Source: Siphonobacter aquaeclarae (GTDB lineage Bacteria > Bacteroidota > Bacteroidia > Cytophagales > Spirosomataceae). From it: a stretch of 64,000 nt of DNA. The notes under the pieces were generated by a model. It was not told the origin of the DNA. It was given only the letters and a program-made list of their open reading frames with translations, and ran no database searches. The stretch is taken from the NCBI RefSeq assembly GCF_900103285.1, contig NZ_FNGS01000010.1:124001-188000 (forward strand), written 5' to 3'. Shown here in pieces: positions 50,908 through 60,160 of this stretch; positions within the stretch are counted from its first letter, which is position 1; every line of letters starts with the position of its first letter. Position numbers and translations under genes: made by a program.

Positions 50908-51867
50908 TTAACGTACTACGAAATTTCCTTCGCCGATTTTAAATCCTTCGGCATAGAGTTCGATGTTGTATTTACCCTTCTTGTAGTCCTGACCGCGGGT
51001 GTAGAGCATTTCTACGATCGGGCGGTTCGTAGAATAACGAACAGACTGCTTGTAGGTATACTGCATGTCTTTGCCCTGGAAGGAGAATACGCCTGAGCCG
51101 GTTTCGGTGTCGGAGAGAACAGCGCCTTCCGGATCAACCACGCGGAGGAGGATATCTTTGGGTTCTTCTTTCGTCAGCGGGTTCGGAGCGAGGGTAAAGG
51201 CTACCTTGATTTTTTCAGTCTTGCGGCCTTTATACTCGTTTTCGTCGTTCGAACGTTCCTTGCCACGCTTGTTCACTGCCAGTACACGTACATTTTCAGC
51301 GCGAAGGGCAGAGCCGATGGTCACTTTGTCTTCCAGCTCTTTGTTGTTGGTTCTCAGCGTGCTGACAGAGTCAGAGTAGCTGCGGCGGGTATTGTCCAGA
51401 TCGGTTTTGATCGTGGTGTTTTCCTGCGAGAGCTGCTGGTTCTGGTTGGTCAGCTGACCGTTTTCTTCCTGCAGACGGGCGATATCCTCGTCCTTTTGCG
51501 TCAGAATCGCTTCATATTCCTTGATTTTCTTCTCGTACTTGGCAACAGATACGTTTTTGTTCTTCAGAACGGCCGCCTTATCAGCCTCAAGTTGTACTTT
51601 CAGTTTCTGAAGCTCTTCGATGTTACCGCCGAGCTGCTGAACCTGCGCGATTTTAGCGTCAAGCTCACGGGAGATGGAATCAAGCTTGCTGTGCGTAATA
51701 GCCAGGTCCCGGGCTTTGATACTGATTTCAGTCGACTGTTTGTCTGTCTCCTGTTTTTCCTGGAAAAGAAGAAATCCCAGTACTCCTGAAATTGCGAGCA
51801 TCACGGCAAAAGCTGCACCCCAGATCCCGCTGGATGATTTGTTTTGATTATGGTTTGTAGCGTCCAT
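50908..51867 (-). CDS. Inner-membrane coiled-coil protein, unknown function
   Basis: A 319-residue protein: a short N-terminal cytoplasmic tail, one transmembrane helix (IWGAAFAVMLAISGVLGFLLF, about 15-35), a long coiled coil (about 40-190; for example KIKEYEAILTQKDEDIARLQ), and a C-terminal beta-rich domain (about 215-319, with KIKVAFTLAPNPLTKEEP and YNIELYAEGFKIGEGNF). The layout suggests a rod that holds a globular domain away from the membrane. I do not recognise the family; automatic names such as chromosome segregation protein are probably based on the coiled coil alone. Confidence 0.8.
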   Translation of the reverse strand: MDATNHNQNKSSSGIWGAAFAVMLAISGVLGFLLFQEKQETDKQSTEISIKARDLAITHSKLDSISRELDAKIAQVQQLGGNIEELQKLKVQLEADKAAVLKNKNVSVAKYEKKIKEYEAILTQKDEDIARLQEENGQLTNQNQQLSQENTTIKTDLDNTRRSYSDSVSTLRTNNKELEDKVTIGSALRAENVRVLAVNKRGKERSNDENEYKGRKTEKIKVAFTLAPNPLTKEEPKDILLRVVDPEGAVLSDTETGSGVFSFQGKDMQYTYKQSVRYSTNRPIVEMLYTRGQDYKKGKYNIELYAEGFKIGEGNFVVR

Positions 51868-52230
51868 GGTATGAAAAAAAGCGATGGATTAATAGTGAAA
51901 CAAGCGATTGATGAATAATAAGGGAAATAAGTAGAAGGCTTAACTCGATAGCGGACTTTTGTTGGTTATAAGAACTGTACCGGACATAGGTTAAAATATC
52001 GAACCACCTGATTTCTAGCGGCTTTTCTACACATATTAACGGGAGGGTCGGGAGGTTTGGATTTCCGGAGACGAAAAATTTTCCGTGAAAAGACTAAATG
52101 CTTGCGTCGAAAGAGAGAATCAATGTAAGATTGCGTGTTCGTCTTTGCGGTACTGCCGCAGTCAGAACAAAGGAGAAGAGATTCTCGTATAAGTACCTAT
52201 CATTCTATCTACACATAACCTAAACGGAAC
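51868..52230. other. Divergent intergenic region, 363 bp
   Basis: This region separates the coiled-coil gene and the phosphosugar mutase gene. It is A/T-rich near the coiled-coil side. I find no exact TAnnTTTG box on either strand, no terminator-like hairpin and no supported small ORF. Confidence 0.45.
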
Positions 52231-53988
52231 ATGTCAACCGGACTCGACGCAATCATTCGCCAGAAAGTACATACCTGGATTTCCGGCAACTACGATGAAC
52301 AAACCAAGTCCATCATTCAGAAGCTGATTGACGAAAACAACGACACCGAACTTACGGACGCCTTCTACAAGGAGCTTGAATTCGGTACCGGCGGACTCCG
52401 GGGGTTGATCGGTGTAGGTTCCAACCGCATGAACCGGTATACAGTCGGGGCCGCCACCCAGGGACTGGCAAATTATCTGAAGAAAAATTTCCCGAATCAA
52501 CAGATCAAGGTGGCCGTTGCGCACGATAGCCGCAACATGTCACCCGAATTTGCCCAGGTGGCAGCCGATGTATTTTCGGCCAATGGGATCAAGGTGTACC
52601 TCTTCAAAGAGCTGCGCCCTACACCGGAACTGTCGTTCACCATCCGCCTCCTCGGCTGCCAGAGCGGCGTTGTCATTACGGCTTCTCACAACCCGAAGGA
52701 ATACAACGGGTATAAGGCCTACTGGACCGACGGCGCACAGGTTGTCGCGCCGCATGACAAAAACATCATCGGCGAAGTCAACCAGATTCAATCCGTGGAA
52801 GACATCAACTTCCAGGGCAATCCGGACCTGATCGAACGTATCGGTGAAGAAGTCGACGCACAATACCTGGAGCAGGTGATTGTGAAAAACGTTGTTAATC
52901 CCGACGTTATCGCCCGGCAGAAAGACCTGAAAATTGTCTTCACCCCGATCCACGGTACGGGCATTACCCTCGTTCCAAAGGCACTGGCCAAAATCGGTTT
53001 CACCAATGTTTCAGTGGTGGAAGCACAGGCGACGCCGAATGGCAACTTCCCGACCGTGGTTTATCCCAACCCCGAAGAAGTGGAGGCCATGACTCTTGCC
53101 ATGAATCAGGCCAAAGAGCAGGACGCTGATCTGGTAATGGCGACCGATCCAGACGCCGACCGCGTAGGTTCTGCCGTCAAGAATTCGGACGGCGAATGGC
53201 AGTTGCTGAACGGCAACCAGATGGCGAGCCTTATCATTTTCTACCTCCTCCGGGCGTGGAAAGACGCGGGGAAACTGACGGGCAAAGAATTTGTCGCAAA
53301 GACAATCGTTACGACCGACCTCATCGACAAGATGTGCGCCCGATACGACGTCAAATGCTACAATACGCTGACAGGCTTCAAGTACATCGCCGGGGTGATC
53401 CGCGACCTGGAAGGCAAAGAGCAGTTTATCGGCGGGGGTGAAGAAAGCTACGGCTACCTCGTCGGTGATGCCGTGCGCGACAAGGATGCGATTGCCTCCT
53501 GCGCCATGATCGCCGAGCTGACTGCATATGCCAAAGACAAAGGCCTCAGCCTCTTCGACCTGCTGACGGAAATGTACATGGAGAACGGCTTCTATTACGA
53601 AGGCCTTATCTCCCTGACAAAGAAAGGCAAGGAAGGAGCTGAAGAAATCCAGCGGATGATGCGCGACCTCCGCAGCAACCCGCCGGCTGAAGTAGCAGGC
53701 TCCCGCCCGGTGACAATCCTCGACTATGAAAACCTCGTTTCGAAGGATGTCGCGACCGGTGTAGAAACGCCGATTCCGGTGGGCATGGGTATCGAAAAAT
53801 CCAACGTGATTCAGCTGGTACTCGCCGACGGTTCGAAAGTGTCTGCCCGCCCGTCCGGTACCGAGCCGAAAATCAAATTCTACGTCTCGGTCAACGCGCC
53901 ACTGACGCAGCCCGGAGACTTCAACGCAACGTACGATGCGCTTAAAAAGAAGGTCAGCCAGATTCAGGAAGATCTCGGCCTGAAATAA
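52231..53988 (+). CDS. Phosphoglucomutase/phosphomannomutase family enzyme
   Basis: A 585-residue alpha-D-phosphohexomutase. It shows the four standard sites: catalytic serine loop TASHNPKEYNGYK (about 150-162), metal loop DPDADR, sugar-binding GGGEESYGYL and phosphate-binding RPSGTEPKIKF near the C-terminus. The length and N-terminal KIIQ-FGTGGLRG part match the phospho-sugar mutases related to human PGM2. It could supply glucose-1-phosphate or mannose-1-phosphate, the latter being the substrate for ManC. A single gene with its own terminator. Confidence 0.94.
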   Translation: MSTGLDAIIRQKVHTWISGNYDEQTKSIIQKLIDENNDTELTDAFYKELEFGTGGLRGLIGVGSNRMNRYTVGAATQGLANYLKKNFPNQQIKVAVAHDSRNMSPEFAQVAADVFSANGIKVYLFKELRPTPELSFTIRLLGCQSGVVITASHNPKEYNGYKAYWTDGAQVVAPHDKNIIGEVNQIQSVEDINFQGNPDLIERIGEEVDAQYLEQVIVKNVVNPDVIARQKDLKIVFTPIHGTGITLVPKALAKIGFTNVSVVEAQATPNGNFPTVVYPNPEEVEAMTLAMNQAKEQDADLVMATDPDADRVGSAVKNSDGEWQLLNGNQMASLIIFYLLRAWKDAGKLTGKEFVAKTIVTTDLIDKMCARYDVKCYNTLTGFKYIAGVIRDLEGKEQFIGGGEESYGYLVGDAVRDKDAIASCAMIAELTAYAKDKGLSLFDLLTEMYMENGFYYEGLISLTKKGKEGAEEIQRMMRDLRSNPPAEVAGSRPVTILDYENLVSKDVATGVETPIPVGMGIEKSNVIQLVLADGSKVSARPSGTEPKIKFYVSVNAPLTQPGDFNATYDALKKKVSQIQEDLGLK

Positions 53989-54003
53989 GTTTTGATACCC
54001 ATC

Positions 54004-54046
54004 TGCCGGAGGCTGGTGAGGCAACTCACCGGCCTCCGGCTTTTTC
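54004..54046 (+). terminator. Terminator of the phosphosugar mutase gene
   Basis: Stem GCCGGAGGCTGGTGAG / CTCACCGGCCTCCGGC (one T-G pair) with a GCAA tetraloop and a T run. The Gre-like gene starts 7 bp later. Confidence 0.9.
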
Positions 54047-54052
54047 AGCATT

Positions 54053-54499
54053 ATGGAAAAAGCATCGTTACTGGCGCACCTGAGGACCCTGTTGGATGAG
54101 CGCGTCGAAATGGCCAGAAGCGCCATGCAGGCGGCACAGGAGTCGGCCAATGCGGAAAGCAAGAGTTCTGCCGGAGACAAGTATGAAACCGCCCGAGCCA
54201 TGGCGCAGAACGAGCGCGACCAGCACGCCCGGCAGTATGAAACCGCGCGACTGGACCGGCTGCAACTCGAACGCCCCGAACTGGCCGGCGAAAGCGCCAG
54301 TATCGCATTCGGATCACTCGTCCGGACGGCAGGAGAGTGGTTCTTTCTGGCGGTGAGTGTCGGGGTCGTGCGATGGGAAGGCGATACAGTACTGGTTATC
54401 TCGCCGGGATCGCCGGTAGCGGGTCAGCTGCTCGGCAAAAAAGCCGGAGATACCTTTCTTTTCAAGGGAAAACAGACCGCTATCCTCGGAATATATTGA
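54053..54499 (+). CDS. GreA/GreB-like transcription elongation factor
   Basis: A 148-residue protein with the Gre plan: an N-terminal helical hairpin (about 5-75, with AESKSSAGDKYETARAMAQ at the region that projects into the polymerase channel) and a C-terminal FKBP-like domain (about 80-148, VRTAGEWFFLAVSVGVVRW and GDTFLFKGKQTAILGI). The acidic tip residues are fewer than in E. coli GreA, so activity on stalled polymerase is likely but not sure. Similar proteins in this phylum are often mislabelled 3-oxoacyl-ACP synthase. Confidence 0.82.
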   Translation: MEKASLLAHLRTLLDERVEMARSAMQAAQESANAESKSSAGDKYETARAMAQNERDQHARQYETARLDRLQLERPELAGESASIAFGSLVRTAGEWFFLAVSVGVVRWEGDTVLVISPGSPVAGQLLGKKAGDTFLFKGKQTAILGIY

Positions 54500-54557
54500 A
54501 ACTGCCTGATCGGAACGCCGTTGGCTGAATACTTCCGGCGCGCCGATCAGGCAGTTT
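54499..54557. terminator. Long bidirectional terminator
   Basis: Perfect 15-bp stem AAACTGCCTGATCGG / CCGATCAGGCAGTTT with a smaller inner stem CGCCG / CGGCG. It lies between the Gre-like gene and the convergent DinB gene. Confidence 0.88.
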
Positions 54558-54579
54558 ATTTTTTGTAAGAATCGGTGAA

Positions 54580-55107
54580 TCAGAAGAGCTTTTCTCCCGG
54601 AGGTACTACTCCCTTCAAGCGGAGATAGATAGTCGTCTGACCCCGGTGGTGCGTCTGGTGTTCGAAGGCCTTGTCGATCAGAATGCCCTTCGGAATCATG
54701 TTATCCCGCATTTTCACGGTTTCGGCAAGCTGGGCGTCTGTCATGCCTTTGAGGGCTGCGATGACGTAATCATAGCTTTCCATGACAACGTTCGTCAGGT
54801 TCGCTTTTGACTTGGTATACTCGTCCAGCTTCTCCAGATTCTTGCCCTGGTAGGGACTTGTTTTGCCTGAGGCCATCGAGGCAAACATGAAGTTGGCATT
54901 GGCCAGGTGCGCCATCTGCTCGGCGAAACTGCGGATTTCGGGAGTAGGTTTGAAGCCGAGCCCGTCTTCCGGCATGGCGTCGAGGTACTCTTTGGTGTAG
55001 GCTTTGGCGCGTTCCCAGTCGGCGATCATTGTAGCCTGGTTGCTGGGGGCGAAGCTGGTCAATACGGTCATGACCAGGGCGGAAAGAGTAAATAAAACAG
55101 TCTTCAT
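54580..55107 (-). CDS. Exported DinB-family protein
   Basis: A 175-residue four-helix DinB/YfiT-type protein with an N-terminal signal peptide (about 1-20). Metal-binding histidines are in MAHLANANF and FEHQTHHRGQTTIYLRL (the H-x3-H pattern at the end of the last helix). Most DinB proteins are metal-dependent thiol-transferase-like enzymes or stress proteins, and the exported version suggests an envelope role. It is a single gene. Confidence 0.88.
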   Translation of the reverse strand: MKTVLFTLSALVMTVLTSFAPSNQATMIADWERAKAYTKEYLDAMPEDGLGFKPTPEIRSFAEQMAHLANANFMFASMASGKTSPYQGKNLEKLDEYTKSKANLTNVVMESYDYVIAALKGMTDAQLAETVKMRDNMIPKGILIDKAFEHQTHHRGQTTIYLRLKGVVPPGEKLF

Positions 55108-55290
55108 GTGTATGCAGCAGTTACGGTTGAAAATCAGCCGAATGTAGAGAAACTGCCGAGATATCGGAAATTAATTTTTTGCGAAGAAGGGCCTGTTGAG
55201 CAGGACAGTGCGTACTACCGGGATTAGAGGGAATCCATAGCTTCCTGTCGTCTTTCGATCCGAAGAAACGTTCCATATCGCCTCAACGCC

Positions 55291-56451
55291 ATGCGCCATT
55301 TTCTTGTCAGCGGACTGCTTCTGTGCAGCCTGGCCGCTACCGCCCAGACAGAGCTTCGTCAGGGTAAATTTTATACGGAGGAAGAAGGGAGGGAGAAACT
55401 GCTTCAATGCGGACGCCAGTACCAGGACCGCGCTTCGTGGGAAAAACGCGCGTCAAAGATTCGGCAGGGAATACTGGACGGCCTGGAACTGAGTCATTTC
55501 AACCGTAGCTCCTTTGCTCCGCTGAAACCGATTGTGCATAGTCGCCGTGAACTCGACGGCTATGCCGTCTCCAATGTCGCTTTTGAAAGCCTGCCGGGTA
55601 TTTATGTGACGGGCAACCTATACGAGCCGCTGGGGCTCAAGGGTAAAACCGCCGGTATTCTGTGCCCGCACGGCCACGGGGAAAACCCTTCGGGCCGGTT
55701 CCGGGAGCAAACCCAGCAGCGATGCGCTACCCTGGCGCGTATGGGAGCCGTCGTATTTGTGTATGACATGAACGGCATGGGAGATGCCACCCAGACGCCT
55801 CACAAATTTCCCAAAGCCCTGAAATTGCAGACGCTCAACAGTATGCGGTCGCTGGACTACCTGCTGAGCCTGCCTTCGGTAGATCCGGGCCGGATCGGTA
55901 TGACGGGCGAATCCGGCGGAGGTACCCAGACGTTTCTCCTGACCGCCCTGGAGCCCCGGATCAAGGTATCGGTACCTGTTGTGATGGTATCCGCCCATTT
56001 CTTCGGCGGATGCGTGTGCGAAAGCGGTATGCCGATACACAAACGTCCTTCGCATGAAACAAACAATGTAGAGATAGCCGCGCTGTTTGCGCCGAAACCG
56101 ATGCTTCTGGTTTCAGACGGGGACGACTGGACCCGCAATACGCCCGATGTTGAATACCCCTTCATCCGGAATATATATTCCTTCTATGCAGCCCAAAAAG
56201 CAGTGGAAAACAAGCATTTGCCGGATGAAAAACACGACTACGGCCCGAGCAAGCGGGCGGCGATGTACCCGTTTATAGCGAAGTACCTGAAGCTGGATCT
56301 GGCGAAGGTAAGCAAGGATGGAAAGGTCGACGAGAGCAGCAACCGCCTGCTTTCCCGGGAAGAGCTGGCCGTCTTTGATACGACCCATCCGCGCCCCGCT
56401 ACGGCCCTCGACGGTGAAGAGGCCGTCATGAAAGCCCTGTCCTTTCGCTGA
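55291..56451 (+). CDS. Secreted alpha/beta hydrolase, acetyl-xylan esterase-like
   Basis: A 386-residue exported hydrolase with a signal peptide (about 1-18, ending AATAQT). The nucleophile is the Ser in GMTGESGGGTQTF (about 209-215). The catalytic acid is likely the Asp in LLVSDGDDW and the His in DEKHDYGPSKR. The LCPHGHGENPSGRF oxyanion-type loop precedes them. It resembles the dienelactone/acetyl-esterase like group of Bacteroidota; substrate unknown. It converges on the ATP synthase cluster. Confidence 0.87.
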   Translation: MRHFLVSGLLLCSLAATAQTELRQGKFYTEEEGREKLLQCGRQYQDRASWEKRASKIRQGILDGLELSHFNRSSFAPLKPIVHSRRELDGYAVSNVAFESLPGIYVTGNLYEPLGLKGKTAGILCPHGHGENPSGRFREQTQQRCATLARMGAVVFVYDMNGMGDATQTPHKFPKALKLQTLNSMRSLDYLLSLPSVDPGRIGMTGESGGGTQTFLLTALEPRIKVSVPVVMVSAHFFGGCVCESGMPIHKRPSHETNNVEIAALFAPKPMLLVSDGDDWTRNTPDVEYPFIRNIYSFYAAQKAVENKHLPDEKHDYGPSKRAAMYPFIAKYLKLDLAKVSKDGKVDESSNRLLSREELAVFDTTHPRPATALDGEEAVMKALSFR

Positions 56452-56455
56452 GCTA

Positions 56456-56490
56456 CAAGAAAAAACCCCGCCAAGTGACGGGGCTTTTTC
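56456..56490. terminator. Terminator between esterase and atpH
   Basis: CCCCG / CGGGG stem with flanking A and T runs. It can end both the esterase transcript and the minus-strand ATP synthase transcript. Confidence 0.8.
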
Positions 56491-56545
56491 CAACTGTATG
56501 CAAACAGGTAAAAAATCAGAAAATCAACTAAAAAGGTACTCGAAA

Positions 56546-57085
56546 CTAGTTTTGTGAGAACTGGATCTTCAGGTCGTTCAACCGGCTCTTGATCGAGTTG
56601 TCAATCTGGTTATCCCCTACACGCAGGAGGTATCCGCCAATGAGGGTCGGATCTACCTTTTCTGCCAGCTCAACGGTCTTGCCGGTTTGCGTGGCTACTA
56701 CCGACCGTACTTCGGCACGCTGGGCGTCCGTAAGCGGCGAGGCGGAAGTAATATGAGCGGTGAGGATCCCCTTGAGCAGCTGGTATTGGCGGCTGAATTC
56801 AGTCGCTACGGCCGGCAGGATCGCTTCCCGGTTCTTCTTTGTAATGATCTCGAAAATCGAAAACGTTACAGGACTTACCTTATCCTGAAAAACGGCTTTC
56901 AGGATTTCGAGTTTCTTCCAGTGTTTGACAATCGGGCTTTTCAGCGTGAGGGAAAACGAGCGGTTTTCCGTACACACCTGTGAGAACAGCTGCATGTCCT
57001 GGTAAACCGTGTCGAGAACACCTTTTTCCTGTGCCAGCCCGATCAACGATTTGGCATATCGAAACGCTACGCTTTGGTCAGACAT
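56546..57085 (-). CDS. atpH: ATP synthase delta subunit (OSCP)
   Basis: A 179-residue peripheral-stalk subunit: VAFRYAKSLIGLAQEKGVLD at the N-terminus, FEIITKKNREAILPAVATEF in the middle, and the family C-terminal DPTLIGGYLLRVGDNQIDNSIKSRL. It is the last Fo-side gene here. In most Bacteroidota, atpA and atpG follow at once; here the operon stops at a terminator. Confidence 0.95.
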   Translation of the reverse strand: MSDQSVAFRYAKSLIGLAQEKGVLDTVYQDMQLFSQVCTENRSFSLTLKSPIVKHWKKLEILKAVFQDKVSPVTFSIFEIITKKNREAILPAVATEFSRQYQLLKGILTAHITSASPLTDAQRAEVRSVVATQTGKTVELAEKVDPTLIGGYLLRVGDNQIDNSIKSRLNDLKIQFSQN

Positions 57086-57134
57086 AGTGGAATCAGATTC
57101 CGTGAGGCGCCGGGCGCGTCACATGATGCTAAAG

Positions 57135-57629
57135 TTAGTTGAGTTTGGCGTCTTTCAGCCACTCGCTCACGAGAGTTTCCTGAGCAGCTTTGTCTGCCAG
57201 TTCGCGGCGCAGTACTTTCTCGGCGATTTCGATCGCGATTTTCGCGGTCTCGCCTTTCAGCTTGGCAACAGCGGCAGCCTGCTCATCGCGGAAAGACTTA
57301 CGTGCTTTCTCGATTTCAGCTTTTGCTTCCTGAGCGGCTTCGTTTTTCGCTGTAGCGATCATCTTTTCAGCCGTCTGGCGGGCCTGCTTCAGGATGGCGT
57401 CGCGCTCGATGATGGCTTCCGCCTTTGCCTTGTCGTTATCGGCCTTGAGTTGTGCCATTTCGGCACGGGTTTTCTTGGCCAGTTCGATGGCGTCCTCGAT
57501 CGACTGTTCCCGTTCAGCGAGGCTGGCGAGAATGGGTTTCCAGGCGAATTTACCCAGAACAATGACGAGCAGAAGGAAGAAAACCAACTGCCAGAAAATC
57601 AGACCAAAACTAGGGGTAATTAAGTCCAT
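57135..57629 (-). CDS. atpF: ATP synthase b subunit
   Basis: A 164-residue stator subunit with one N-terminal membrane helix (LIFWQLVFFLLLVIVLGKFAW) and a long charged helix rich in Ala, Lys and Glu (for example EAIIERDAILKQARQTAEKM). It links Fo to F1 through AtpH. It lies between atpE and atpH with the usual short gaps. Confidence 0.95.
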   Translation of the reverse strand: MDLITPSFGLIFWQLVFFLLLVIVLGKFAWKPILASLAEREQSIEDAIELAKKTRAEMAQLKADNDKAKAEAIIERDAILKQARQTAEKMIATAKNEAAQEAKAEIEKARKSFRDEQAAAVAKLKGETAKIAIEIAEKVLRRELADKAAQETLVSEWLKDAKLN

Positions 57630-57732
57630 GACGTTGGAAATATAAAATGATGCAAAAAGATCTTGTTTGTTTCACTGAGAACATCCGGCCCGGTCACCTA
57701 ATGCAAGCCGGGCCGGATGCAGATTTTGTGAA

Positions 57733-58002
<270 letters not shown>

Positions 58003-58043
58003 TTATATAGTGAAACAAAAACTCGTAAAAGCGAAACAGGTTA

Positions 58044-59108
58044 TCAGTGGTGATCGTCGTGGTGGTGTTCTTCCACGGCAGCACCGATGTAGCTGGCCGT
58101 CAGTACCGTAAAGATGTAGGCCTGAAGGATGGCTACCAGCAGCTCGATCAGTGTCATAAAGACGGTAAAAGGACCGACGACCACGCTGAGCGCTGCTGAT
58201 TTAAAGATAAAAATGAGGCTGAGAAGGCTCAGCAGAATGATGTGGCCTGCCGTGATGTTGGCGAAAAGCCGGACCATCAGGGAGAACGGACGCATCATCA
58301 TACCCACGATTTCCACCGGAGTCAGGATGACGAGCATCCAGGCCGGTACGCCGGGCATCGCGAAGATGTGCTGCCAGTAGGTCTTCTTTCCATTGATATT
58401 GACGATAATGAACGTCAGTATGGCGAGTACCATCGTGACGGCGATATTCCCCGTTACGTTGGCAGCGCCCGGAAGCAGACCCAGCAGGTTGTTGATCCAG
58501 ATGAAGAAGAACAACGTCAGCAGGTAGGGGAGGAAGCGCTTGTAGTGCTTTTCTCCGATGTAATTCTTGGCTACTTCGTCCCGGATGAAGAGAATGAACG
58601 GCTCCAGCGCAGACTGAAGGCCCTTCGGCGCTTTTCCGGTACGCTTGGCGTACGAATTCTTGATGGACGTGAAAATCAGCAGGAGAAGAACGACACTCAG
58701 GATAAGCGAGGCGACGTTTTTCGTAACGGAAAAATCATAGACCTTCGATCCGTCTTCGGCCGTGATGTGCTCATGGTGGAGCGTGAAACCGTCATGCGTT
58801 CCGTTGCCGTGGTAGAAATGGCTGGAGGAAAAGACCTTCAGACCCTTCGTCGGGCTGTACAGAATCACCGGCAGGGGAATCGAGATATGCGATTCTCCGA
58901 TCGTACCGAGGTGCCACTCGTGGGCATCGGAAACGTGGTGAAGAATAGTTTGTCCCGGATTAAATTCTTCCGTTTTCCCATGTTCATGGGCATGTTCTTC
59001 GGCAGCAGCGTGCTCGTGTTGAGCAAACACGGCCGGAGCGGCGAAAACAGAAAGAGCAAACGATAAAACGGTGAATGCTAGGGCTTTGAAAGTACGATTT
59101 CGGCTCAT
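58044..59108 (-). CDS. atpB: ATP synthase a subunit with His-rich ends
   Basis: A 354-residue a subunit. Residues 1-28 form a signal-like leader. A His/Glu-rich stretch follows (QHEHAAAEEHAHEHGK), then a periplasmic extension of about 100 residues and the membrane part, with the essential Arg expected in the SLMVRLFANITAGHI helix. The protein ends in EEHHHDDHH. The N-terminal extension is seen in other Bacteroidota, and the His-rich ends may bind metals. Confidence 0.95.
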   Translation of the reverse strand: MSRNRTFKALAFTVLSFALSVFAAPAVFAQHEHAAAEEHAHEHGKTEEFNPGQTILHHVSDAHEWHLGTIGESHISIPLPVILYSPTKGLKVFSSSHFYHGNGTHDGFTLHHEHITAEDGSKVYDFSVTKNVASLILSVVLLLLIFTSIKNSYAKRTGKAPKGLQSALEPFILFIRDEVAKNYIGEKHYKRFLPYLLTLFFFIWINNLLGLLPGAANVTGNIAVTMVLAILTFIIVNINGKKTYWQHIFAMPGVPAWMLVILTPVEIVGMMMRPFSLMVRLFANITAGHIILLSLLSLIFIFKSAALSVVVGPFTVFMTLIELLVAILQAYIFTVLTASYIGAAVEEHHHDDHH

Positions 59109-59120
59109 CGCGACGGGGTT

Positions 59121-59495
59121 TCAGGGCTTCTTCTCAGAAAAGTGCCGCAATTTACGATAGACTCCTGCAAATTCAAAACCTGCGAAAAATAAATAGAGTA
59201 CAAAAAACTCCAGAATGAAGTGCTTGAAATCAAGAGCTCCCAGCAAAAGGTAGACCAGCAGGAATGCAAAACTGAGAATCATGCGGAGGACCATACTACC
59301 CAGGTAAAACGTCACAAACTTCTCTTCCCGATCCGCAAAACCGCGTTCTATGAGCCGGTAGTTAAGAAATCCCAGACATCCGAAAAAGGCCAGCATGTCC
59401 CAGCTGTCGCGGTGTATCCACCCCCCGGAGCCTAAAACCGGAGCTAAAAAAAATACAATTCCGCTCAGTACGAGCGGCATCAGAATACGTAACAT
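59121..59495 (-). CDS. Small membrane protein at the AtpI position
   Basis: A 124-residue protein with four hydrophobic helices (starting MLRILMPLVLSGIVFFLAPV; last LEFFVLYLFFAGFEFAGVY) and an LRMILSFAFLLVYLLLG helix with a positive charge. The place just ahead of atpB and the four-helix layout fit ATP synthase protein I-like proteins, which help assemble the c ring, but the sequence identity is not obvious. The open frame goes on to 59591; the ATG at 59495 is a better fit. Confidence 0.75.
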   Translation of the reverse strand: MLRILMPLVLSGIVFFLAPVLGSGGWIHRDSWDMLAFFGCLGFLNYRLIERGFADREEKFVTFYLGSMVLRMILSFAFLLVYLLLGALDFKHFILEFFVLYLFFAGFEFAGVYRKLRHFSEKKP

Positions 59496-59596
59496 GCCGA
59501 CTGTCTTTCCGGCAAAAGTACGGAGGGGACCGGACAGTCCCGGCTTTCCCGTGAATCCGAAGCTGCGTATTTTGCTTCCCGATCTGAACAAATACC

Positions 59597-60160
59597 ATGC
59601 AACACTACCTCTCTGCCTACCTCCGCCAGCAAAAAGCAGCCCTCGATTCCATTTCCGTCGAACAGGTGGAAACCATCATCCGCAAATTCAAAAAATGCTG
59701 GGAAGAAGACCGGCAGGTATTTGTTTTCGGAAACGGCGGAAGCGCCTCCAACGCGTCCCATTTCGTTACCGACCTGGGAAAAAGTGCTTCCGACAGGATG
59801 GGCCGCCGGTTCCGGGTTTCTTCGCTCAATGAAAGTATCAGCTGGATTACGGCATTAGGAAACGACTATGCCTACGACGAAGTATACCGCATGCAGCTCC
59901 ACAACTATGCCCGACCCGGGGATCTGGTGATGATGCTCAGCGTCTCCGGCAGCTCGCCCAACCTCGTCAAAGCAGCAGAGTGGTCCCGGGAAAACGGAGT
60001 GGAGACCATCGCCCTCGTCGGCGGCAAAGGCGGAACGCTCGCCGAAATTAGTGATACGGTTGTCCGCATTGCCGACACGCACTACGGGCGGGCCGAAGAC
60101 GCCCAGATGGCGATTTGCCACCTGATTTGTTATGCGTTTATTGAAGGGGAGGTCGGCTGA
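59597..60160 (+). CDS. gmhA: SIS-domain sugar isomerase (sedoheptulose-7-phosphate isomerase type)
   Basis: A 187-residue SIS protein: FVFGNGGSASNASHFVTDLG (about 41-60), LNESISWITALGNDYAYDEV, LSVSGSSPNLVKAAEW and the C-terminal THYGRAEDAQMAICHLICYAF. GmhA starts heptose synthesis for lipopolysaccharide, and this is the best family guess. It is transcribed against the ATP synthase genes and splits that cluster. Its end overlaps the DUF1835 gene end by 23 bp. Confidence 0.88.
   Translation: MQHYLSAYLRQQKAALDSISVEQVETIIRKFKKCWEEDRQVFVFGNGGSASNASHFVTDLGKSASDRMGRRFRVSSLNESISWITALGNDYAYDEVYRMQLHNYARPGDLVMMLSVSGSSPNLVKAAEWSRENGVETIALVGGKGGTLAEISDTVVRIADTHYGRAEDAQMAICHLICYAFIEGEVG

Noticed and set aside
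53011-54201. 396-codon minus-strand frame across the mutase and Gre-like genes
   Set aside because: It is antisense to two supported genes and a terminator, with no domain.
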